From assembly GCA_030648295.1 (NCBI GenBank), contig JAUSID010000071.1:1-56311 (forward strand): a stretch of 56,311 nucleotides of DNA, read 5' to 3'. Below the pieces are notes generated by a model, which saw nothing but the letters and a program-made list of their open reading frames with translations, did no database searches and had not been told where the DNA came from. Both the position numbers and the translations under genes were made by a program. Source of the DNA: Opitutaceae bacterium. Lineage in GTDB: Bacteria; Verrucomicrobiota; Verrucomicrobiia; Opitutales; Opitutaceae. This document shows, piece by piece, positions 50,245-56,311 of the stretch (its first letter is position 1; every line of letters starts with the position of its first letter).

Positions 50245-51930
50245 ATGAACGCGCTCACCTCCATTTTGTTGTCCGTCGGCTGCGTTGCGCTCGCGCTTCC
50301 GGCGTCCGCCGCCGAACCCTCCCGCGCGCAGGGTCGCTCGATCGTGATGTCGCGCCAGGGAATTGTAGCGGCGGAGCAGCCGCTCGCGTCGCAAGCCGGC
50401 GCGACGATCCTCGCGCAGGGCGGCAACGCCATCGACGCGATCGTGGCGGCGAACGCGGTGATGGGAGTCGTTTATCCCGCGGCCAACGGCCTCGGCGGCG
50501 ATCTGTTCGCGATCATTTACGAGGCCAAAACCGGCAAGCTGCATGGACTGAACGCCAGTGGCTGGGCGCCCGCCGGAATGTCGATCGCGCAGGTGAAAGC
50601 AAAGACCGGTGCGACGGACAAGATGCCGCAAAAGGGCATCCACGCCGTCACGGTGGGCGGTTGCGCCGAAGGCTGGGACAAGCTGCTGACGCGGTTCGGC
50701 CGCAAAAAGTTTTCCGACGTGCTCGCGCCCGCCATCGCGTACGCCGAGGGCGGATTTCCCGTGACCGAAATGATCGCGTGGAGCGGCGGCTCGCTGAAGC
50801 AGGATCCCAATGCGGCGAAGACTTATCTGCGAAACGGCACCGGCCCAAAGGTCGGCACGGTGTTTCGGAATCCCGATCTCGCATGGTCGCTGCGCGAGAT
50901 CGTCGCGCGCGGCCGCGCCGGTTATTACGAGGGCGAAATCGCGCGCCGGATCGTCGCGACCTCCGAGCGGCTGGGCGGCACGCTGACGCTCGCCGATTTC
51001 GCCGAATTTCAGGCGGAGTGGACCCAACCGATTTCCACCAACTATCGCGGCTGGACCGTTTATGAACTGCCGCCGAACGGGCAGGGGATTGCGGCGCTGG
51101 CGATGCTCAACCTGATGGAGACGTTTCCGATGACCGAGCTCGGCGCGAACACGACGCGGGCGCTGCACACGATGATCGAGGCGAAGAAGCTCGCGTATGC
51201 CGACATGCTGCGGTTCGTGGCCGACCCGCGTTTCGCGCGCGTGCCGGTGGCGGGAATGCTTTCGAAAGAATACGCGCGCGAGCGCGCAAAGCTCATCGAC
51301 CCGGAGCACGCGCGCGACGAGGTCGAGGCGGGACGCCCGCCGGAGCCCGGCACGGACACGACCTACCTCTGCGCGGTCGACAGCGAGGGCAACATGGTCT
51401 CGCTGATCCAGAGCAATTATGGCGGGTTCGGTTCGGGCCTGGTGCCGGACGGCTGCGGTTTCATTCTCCAGAATCGCGGCGGACTCTTCAGCCTCGATCC
51501 GGAGAGCCCCAACGCCCTCGCGCCGCGCAAGCGGCCACTACACACGATCATCCCGGGGTTCATGGAAAAGGGCGACGTGCGCATCGCGTTCGGCGTGATG
51601 AACGGCTGGAACCAGTCGCAGGCGCACGCGCAGCTCGTGGCCAACCTCGTCGATTACAAACTAAACCTCCAGGCCGCGATCGAAGCGCCGCGGTTCACGA
51701 AGATCACGTTTTCCGGCGTTGATGTTTCAATCGAGAGCCGTGTGCCGGCCGAAATTCGTGCGGAGCTCGAAGCCAAGGGGCACAAGATCACGGTGCTCGG
51801 TCCGTTCTCCGGCACGGTCGGTGGCTCGCAGGCGGTGATGCGTGACTTCGCGACCGGCGTGAACTTCGGTGCGTCGGATCCGCGCAAGGACGGCGCAGCG
51901 ATCCCCGAGCCAATCGTCGGCGTGAAGTGA
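50245..51930 (+). CDS. ggt: Gamma-glutamyltranspeptidase
   Basis: 561 aa with a signal peptide (ILLSVGCVALALPASAAEPS). It is an Ntn hydrolase that self-cleaves into two chains and transfers or hydrolyses gamma-glutamyl groups of glutathione and related compounds in the periplasm. Motifs: GIVAAEQPLASQAGATILAQ, GGNAIDAIVAANAVMGVVYP, and the autoprocessing site DTTYLCAVDSEGNMVSLIQS with the catalytic threonine predicted at residue 372. GGFGSGLVPDGCGFILQNRG lies in the small subunit. The late motif reads FGVMNGWNQSQAH rather than the classical GSPGG, as in the YwrD-like branch, so it may act on other gamma-glutamyl or acyl substrates. It stands alone, divergent from the sulfatase. Confidence 0.9.
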   Translation: MNALTSILLSVGCVALALPASAAEPSRAQGRSIVMSRQGIVAAEQPLASQAGATILAQGGNAIDAIVAANAVMGVVYPAANGLGGDLFAIIYEAKTGKLHGLNASGWAPAGMSIAQVKAKTGATDKMPQKGIHAVTVGGCAEGWDKLLTRFGRKKFSDVLAPAIAYAEGGFPVTEMIAWSGGSLKQDPNAAKTYLRNGTGPKVGTVFRNPDLAWSLREIVARGRAGYYEGEIARRIVATSERLGGTLTLADFAEFQAEWTQPISTNYRGWTVYELPPNGQGIAALAMLNLMETFPMTELGANTTRALHTMIEAKKLAYADMLRFVADPRFARVPVAGMLSKEYARERAKLIDPEHARDEVEAGRPPEPGTDTTYLCAVDSEGNMVSLIQSNYGGFGSGLVPDGCGFILQNRGGLFSLDPESPNALAPRKRPLHTIIPGFMEKGDVRIAFGVMNGWNQSQAHAQLVANLVDYKLNLQAAIEAPRFTKITFSGVDVSIESRVPAEIRAELEAKGHKITVLGPFSGTVGGSQAVMRDFATGVNFGASDPRKDGAAIPEPIVGVK

Positions 51931-51947
51931 TCACGGAAATGGGTTTC

Positions 51948-52105
51948 CCTGGGGGCGCGGGCGTCTGGTGAATTTCGGATTGCGGATTGCCTGGGAGCGC
52001 GGGCGTCCCGCCCGCATGGATAGAGTGGCTGCGGCTTCCAGCCGCAGATTCGGTACGATTCGCGTTCGGTATTTTTTGGGCCGGCGAGACGCCCGCGCTC
52101 CCAGG
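51948..52105. repeat. GGGAGCGCGGGCG repeats, inverted pair
   Basis: A partial unit at 51948-51966, a complete unit at 51990-52020 and an inverted unit at 52082-52105 lie in the 265-bp gap after ggt. They can form a stem around a short centre with its own small hairpin (GCGGCTTCCAGCCGC). Confidence 0.55.
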
Positions 52106-52195
52106 TGGAGATTCTCCACCGGAGTGCAGCATAGCGTCGCGTAATTACAGCTCCACATTTCGACCGGACGGCAGCATCCTGCCGCATTGCCGCCG

Positions 52196-53344
52196 ATGTC
52201 TTCCTTCGCGCCCCGCCTCTCGTCATTCGCAAGTGCGACCTGGTCGCTCATCTTTCCAATCACGTTTGCCGCACTGGCTGCGACCTCTGCAGCTGCCACC
52301 AGCGGCATCGCGGGGCCGCCGAAGATCAAATGGCACCCGGGGCACTACATTTTTGTCGGGCACGGTGACATTCGCGATGAACTGATCCGCATGCCACAGT
52401 TCCGGGGCATCCAGCGCTGTTACACCTGGAGCAAACTGGAGCCGGAGCGCGGACACTATGATTTCTCCGTGATCCGGCAGGACCTCGCGCGACTCGAGCC
52501 GCAGGGAAAACGACTCGTGGTCCAGATCCAATACAAGGCCTTCGGCAAGGACGCGCGTTGCGTTCCGGCCTATTTGCAGGGACGGGAGTACGGCGGCGGT
52601 GTGTATCGGGCGAGCAGCGGTTCCTGGAATCCGGTTTGCTGGAACGACCGCGTCTGCGAACGCATGGAGGCGCTGTTCGCCGCGCTGGGGCGCGAGTTCG
52701 ATCAACATCCGGCGATCGAGGCGGCCGTGTTGCCGGAGACCGCGCCGTCGGCCCAGCTGGAAAAATTCCCGCAGCCCGGCGTGGAGGCGTTCACGACCGA
52801 ACGCTACGTTGCCGCGCTGAAGCGGCACATGCTCGCACTGCGCCACGCGTTTCCGCACACCGCGGTGATCCAGTACGCGAACTTCCCGCAGTCCGCGCTG
52901 CCGGAGCTGACCCGGTACATGAAGGAAATCGGAGTCGGGCTGGGCGGACCGGACGTCTACCCGCGTCCTTCGAATCTGTCGGATCCCGAAAAAGGCATTT
53001 ATCGCCTGTATGCGCCGCTCGCGGGCACGGTGCCGCTTGGCGCCGCGGTGCAGTCACCCGATTATTCGGTCGCGAGTTGGAAGCGTACCGCCGCCTTCAA
53101 CCGCGGCCAGGATCGCGCGAGCGTGGTGGTGACGGCCGAGGAACAGAAACAAATCCCGCCGCGCGAGCACCTGCAACTCGCCCGGGAGAAGTTGAAGCTG
53201 AATTACCTTTTCTGGAGCGCATCGCCGAAGGAATGCCTCACCAACGTGGCCGCGATGCTCGCGGAGCCGGATCTCGCCACAGATCCCGGCGGCGGTCTCG
53301 ATGCGCGGCGGCCGGCGCGGGTCCATCTACCGGAATTCCGGTAG
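52196..53344 (+). CDS. Exported TIM-barrel glycoside-hydrolase-like protein
   Basis: 382 aa from the ATG at 52196 (signal SLIFPITFAALAATSAAATS). The N-terminal barrel strand FRGIQRCYTWSKLEPERGHY is typical of GH-A-clan beta-galactosidase-like families, followed by LVVQIQYKAF. HPAIEAAVLPETAPSAQL is the position where the acid/base Glu is expected, and GVGLGGPDVYPRPSN is another late strand. SYLFWSASPKE-like residues (NYLFWSASPKECL) end the domain. It is a likely extracytoplasmic glycosidase whose family is not fixed by eye. It is 124 bp upstream of the phospholipase D-like gene. Confidence 0.65.
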   Translation: MSSFAPRLSSFASATWSLIFPITFAALAATSAAATSGIAGPPKIKWHPGHYIFVGHGDIRDELIRMPQFRGIQRCYTWSKLEPERGHYDFSVIRQDLARLEPQGKRLVVQIQYKAFGKDARCVPAYLQGREYGGGVYRASSGSWNPVCWNDRVCERMEALFAALGREFDQHPAIEAAVLPETAPSAQLEKFPQPGVEAFTTERYVAALKRHMLALRHAFPHTAVIQYANFPQSALPELTRYMKEIGVGLGGPDVYPRPSNLSDPEKGIYRLYAPLAGTVPLGAAVQSPDYSVASWKRTAAFNRGQDRASVVVTAEEQKQIPPREHLQLAREKLKLNYLFWSASPKECLTNVAAMLAEPDLATDPGGGLDARRPARVHLPEFR

Positions 53345-53468
53345 TTTCGTGGATCGCGGCCGGAGCTCGAAACGCGGCAGGCTGGTGTCCGCGTCGGTTT
53401 GCGGCTCCTGATTCCGGGTAGCGGCATCTGAGCGCGATTACCCATCCCAAAAAGCGAAAGGATATCCC

Positions 53469-55178
53469 ATGAAAAGCGACTTCCAGGTCAGCGGAACGAA
53501 TGCCACCGCCTTGTTCACGCTCAAACTGCACCGCGGCGACGGCATGACGCTCGTCGCCATGAATTGGAAACCGGGCAAAATGCCGCCGCCGGATTTTGTC
53601 GGGTTCGCCATCGAGTACAAGGAACCTGATGGCGACCGGTTCTACGCGCTGAAAAACCGCCTCGCGTTTCCCGGCGCGGATGGCGCGGTAAACCCAAACC
53701 GGCACTCGACCCGGCTCTCGCCGATCCAGAAATTCCGATGGGTGCATTTCCCGCGCAACGCCGAGCTGCCCGGAAAATTCGTGTACCGCGTCACCCCCGT
53801 GTTCATGAACGCGGCCGACGAATTGAGTTATGGCGAATCGCAGGAGGCGGCGATCGAGCTCCGGCGCGAGACGTATCCCGGAAAGTTGAATCTTTGCTTC
53901 ACCCGCGGCTTCGTGTCGTCCCAGGCGTTCGTGGACAAGTACGGCGCCGATGCCGTGCCCAAGCTCCTGCCGGCGAAGGCCGACGGCGGCCTCAATTTCG
54001 TCCCGACTCATCCGAAGGCGGAGGAGGCGCTCGCGTGGATGGGCTTCGAGGCGCGCAGCGCCATCATCGAGGTGCTGGATCAGGCGATCGCCGACGCGAC
54101 TGCGCAGGTGCGGGTCGTCGCCTACGATCTCAGCGAGCCCGGTGTGGTGTCGCGGCTCGAGAAGCTCGGTGGCCGGCTGAAAATCATCATCGATGACGAT
54201 GGCGCCCACGGGAAAGCCGGGTCGGGTGAAAATCAGGCGGCGAAACGTCTCGGCGCTACGGCGGGGGCGGCGCACGTGAAGCGGCAGCACATGGGCAAGC
54301 TCCAGCACAACAAAACCATCGTGGTCGATGGCAAAGTGCAGGCGGTGGTGTGCGGCTCGACCAACTACACCTGGCGCGGCTTTTTCGTGCAGAACAACAA
54401 CGCGATCGTGCTGCGCAGCCGCAAGGCGGTGAAGACGTTCCGGGTGGGGTTCGATGCGTATTGGAAAAACGATGACGTAAGAGGCTTCGCCGCCACCAGC
54501 TCGGCGCAATGGAACGACCTCAAGGTCGGCGGCATCAAGGCCCAGGTCGGATTTTCACCGCGCGCGAAGAAAAACGCCGCGCTCGCCGCGATCGGGAAAG
54601 ACATCGCCGGTACGACGTCGAGCTTGTTTTTCTCGCTCGCGTTCCTCTACCAGACCAAGGGCGCCATTCGGAGCGCGGTGCAGAAAATCAAGGACGACGA
54701 TGCGATCTTCACCTACGGCATTTCCGATCGGCCCGTCGGCGGCCTCGATCTTCAGAAGCCAGATGGCAAGGTGGCGGTGGTCAGTCCGGCCGCCCTGAAG
54801 AAAAACGTGCCTGCGCCGTTCAAGTCGGAGCCAACCGGCGGTGGTGGCGTGCGCCTGCATCACAAGTTCGTCGTGATCGATTTCGATCAGCCTGACGCTC
54901 GGGTGTACATGGGATCATACAATTTCTCGGGGGCGGCCGACACGAGCAACGGGGAGAATCTGCTGTTGATCAAAGATCGGCGGATCGCGGTCTCCTATGT
55001 GGTCGAAGCCCTCCGCGTGTTCGACCATTACCATTTCCGCGTGGTGCAGGAAGCGGCCAAGAAGGCCCGCAAGAAACTCCAGCTCGCCAAACCGCCCCGC
55101 AAACCGGGCGAGAAAGCGTGGTGGGAGGAAGACTACGCCAACGCGCGGAAGATTCGCGATCGCGAGCTGTTCGGGTAG
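53469..55178 (+). CDS. Phospholipase D-like domain protein (two HKD motifs)
   Basis: 569 aa. The start is supported by AAAGGA 7 nt upstream of the ATG. The N-terminal about 150 residues form a beta domain (GFAIEYKEPDGDRFYALKNR). Two HxKxxxxD motifs identify a phospholipase D/nuclease-superfamily enzyme: HNKTIVVD (His280, Lys282, Asp287) and HHKFVVID (His464, Lys466, Asp471), each followed by a GS(T/Y)N element (GSTNYTWRG, GSYNFSGAA). Both halves are therefore complete. There is no signal peptide, so it acts in the cytoplasm or is exported by another route. Members cleave phosphodiesters in DNA or lipids. The Lys/Arg-rich end (KKARKKLQLAKPPRKPGEK) may bind nucleic acid. Confidence 0.88.
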   Translation: MKSDFQVSGTNATALFTLKLHRGDGMTLVAMNWKPGKMPPPDFVGFAIEYKEPDGDRFYALKNRLAFPGADGAVNPNRHSTRLSPIQKFRWVHFPRNAELPGKFVYRVTPVFMNAADELSYGESQEAAIELRRETYPGKLNLCFTRGFVSSQAFVDKYGADAVPKLLPAKADGGLNFVPTHPKAEEALAWMGFEARSAIIEVLDQAIADATAQVRVVAYDLSEPGVVSRLEKLGGRLKIIIDDDGAHGKAGSGENQAAKRLGATAGAAHVKRQHMGKLQHNKTIVVDGKVQAVVCGSTNYTWRGFFVQNNNAIVLRSRKAVKTFRVGFDAYWKNDDVRGFAATSSAQWNDLKVGGIKAQVGFSPRAKKNAALAAIGKDIAGTTSSLFFSLAFLYQTKGAIRSAVQKIKDDDAIFTYGISDRPVGGLDLQKPDGKVAVVSPAALKKNVPAPFKSEPTGGGGVRLHHKFVVIDFDQPDARVYMGSYNFSGAADTSNGENLLLIKDRRIAVSYVVEALRVFDHYHFRVVQEAAKKARKKLQLAKPPRKPGEKAWWEEDYANARKIRDRELFG

Positions 55179-55273
55179 CCCGCATTCTTCGCCCTCGGAT
55201 TGGCCTTTGACGTTGGTTCCGTTGACGACGGCGGACAGTGCTTGCGCTGCCCTCGGGTTCATGCGGGCTAAGA

Positions 55274-55297
55274 GCATTCTGCTGGCCAGCAGAATGC
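55274..55297. terminator. Perfect 24-bp palindrome between convergent genes, possible terminator
   Basis: GCATTCTGCTGG followed by its exact complement, with no loop. It lies 96 bp after the PLD-like gene and 92 bp before the stop of the phosphatase gene. It could be a bidirectional terminator or a binding site; no T-run follows. Confidence 0.4.
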
Positions 55298-55299
55298 GT

Positions 55300-55391
55300 C
55301 AGCCGGGAAACCGGGAAGGGCACGCGGGCGGAAGGCACACCCGAACACGCTGTGCCTTCGTCGCAGAGCAGAGGGTGAAATATCCCGGCTA
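55300..55391. repeat. AGCCGGGAAA repeat, copy 3 (with inverted end)
   Basis: The ends are AGCCGGGAAA and TATCCCGGCTAT; the interior matches the reverse complement of the copy at 33951-34040. It overlaps the TAG stop of the phosphatase gene at 55389-55391. Confidence 0.55.
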
Positions 55392-56311
55392 TCGCTCCGC
55401 GATCGTGTTGTCCGCGCCGACGAGGATCGCCTTCATCGCGCGGAAAAACACGTCGGTGTTGTCCATTGTCCCGGAGAAGAGCGCGGCGCCGCGACCATAT
55501 GCCGAGATCGGCACATCCGAGGCGGTGTGCACAGACGAGGAGCCGGAGACCTGGCCAGTGATGAGGTACCCGCCGGCGACATCACGTTCCATTGGATTCG
55601 AGGGATATGTGTTCAGCGGCGCGGTGTTGTTGAAGGGCTGGCCGCCGTCACGCAGCGGCCGCGGATTGCTCTGCCAGTCCTCGTAACGGTCGGCGTTCGA
55701 TCCATAGCCGACAAGCAGCTTGCGGTCCGGATTCGTCGTGGCGGGATAACCGTCGGGCAGGATGCCGTAAATCGGAAACCCGGCGTCTTCGTAGGTGCCG
55801 ACGACATTGGTCCGCAGCTGCGCCACGCCGCCGCCGGAGTTCCCGCGCGTGTTCAGGCTCGCCTGCGTGACCCGCGTCGCCCCGATGACATTGACGCCGC
55901 CGGTCTCATGGTCGGCAGTCACGAGCACGAGCGTATCGGGATTGGCGGCCGCAAACGCCTTGGCGCGTGCGACGGCGCGATCGAACTCGATCGTCTCGAG
56001 AATCCAACGCTCCGTGTCCATGGCGTGCGACTGCTTGTCGATCGAGGCCCCCTCGACCATGAGCACGAAACCGTTGGGATTTTTCTCCAGCACGGGCAGC
56101 GCCGCGACGAGCATCTCGTCGAGCATCGGCTGATCCGGAAAACCATAATCGTTCACCACGGCGGGCTTGCCGCGGCGGCCGTCAATCTTGTCCGCCGCGA
56201 CGTTCATGTTGCCGAGCGAGAAGAGCCCGAGCAGCCGGGCCGTCGTGTCCGGGATGGCTTGGAGTTGAGTGGCATTCGCGGTGTACGTGAAACCGGCACG
56301 TTGAAAATCGC
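55389..56311 (-). CDS. Alkaline phosphatase (5' end beyond the window)
   Basis: The frame is open to the right edge of the window, so the true start is outside; 307 codons are visible. It has the core of an alkaline phosphatase: FVLMVEGASIDKQSHAMDTE (metal-site residues), VLVTADHETGGVNVIGATRV (the TADHETGG signature with metal-binding histidine), and a late GRGAALFSGTMDNTDVFFRA. The phosphoserine region is not in the window. It is expected to be a periplasmic phosphomonoesterase, often induced by low phosphate; no Pho-box can be judged here. Its TAG stop comes from a dispersed repeat (55300-55391). Confidence 0.88.
   Translation of the reverse strand, partial: DFQRAGFTYTANATQLQAIPDTTARLLGLFSLGNMNVAADKIDGRRGKPAVVNDYGFPDQPMLDEMLVAALPVLEKNPNGFVLMVEGASIDKQSHAMDTERWILETIEFDRAVARAKAFAAANPDTLVLVTADHETGGVNVIGATRVTQASLNTRGNSGGGVAQLRTNVVGTYEDAGFPIYGILPDGYPATTNPDRKLLVGYGSNADRYEDWQSNPRPLRDGGQPFNNTAPLNTYPSNPMERDVAGGYLITGQVSGSSSVHTASDVPISAYGRGAALFSGTMDNTDVFFRAMKAILVGADNTIAER

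Overview
The window looks like a chromosomal segment of a GC-rich, polysaccharide-degrading member of the Verrucomicrobiota, most likely Opitutaceae-like. This is inferred from the gene repertoire: Cys-type sulfatases, Tat-exported Gfo/Idh/MocA oxidoreductases, PQQ-like beta-propellers, a 3-keto-disaccharide hydrolase (DUF1080) protein, a PEP-CTERM protein, a TonB-dependent receptor with an N-terminal CarboxypepD_reg-like domain, and hydrazine-synthase-alpha-like cytochrome/propeller proteins. No rRNA, tRNA or CRISPR array was seen.

Layout. 1-6100 (+): three tightly coupled genes for a propeller/di-heme cytochrome, a large HZS-alpha-like protein with two haem motifs and a C-terminal SUMF1-like domain, and a small propeller. 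6.3-14.4 kb: a GH43-like protein and sulfatase pair, an oxidoreductase, a second sulfatase, a PEP-CTERM protein and S-methyl-5'-thioadenosine phosphorylase. 14.4-15.7 kb (-): a coupled operon of three unrecognised genes with visibly lower GC. 16-28.4 kb: PQQ-like propellers, a DUF1080 protein, a serine hydrolase, another oxidoreductase and a right-handed beta-helix/discoidin protein. 29.1-35.0 kb: an array of small, lower-GC genes separated by about 140-bp palindromic sites with the architecture of integron attC sites. It includes lipoproteins, small membrane proteins, a reversed gene, a ParE-type toxin-antitoxin pair, and a second antitoxin next to a broken toxin. No integrase gene lies in the window. 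35-41.4 kb (+): an exported TIM-barrel protein, an NTF2-like protein, an unknown, a NAD-dependent epimerase, an exported unknown and a double metallo-beta-lactamase protein. 41.5-49.7 kb (-): a BNR-type protein, a TonB-dependent receptor and a third sulfatase. 50.2-56.3 kb: gamma-glutamyltranspeptidase, a TIM-barrel hydrolase-like protein, a phospholipase D-like protein and an alkaline phosphatase that runs off the window.

How the genes work together. Most flanking genes are predicted to be exported and fit uptake and dismantling of sulfated or methylated plant or algal glycans: outer-membrane import, sulfate removal, glycan backbone cleavage and periplasmic oxidation of sugars. This is inference from families; no complete pathway is present.

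The intergenic DNA is unusually rich in dispersed palindromic repeats. At least nine families recur, including two inverted copies of a MITE-like element of about 185 bp, a 25-mer present four times, and repeats that supply stop codons to neighbouring genes. The most notable system is the integrase-less cassette array with both intact and half-deleted attC-like sites.
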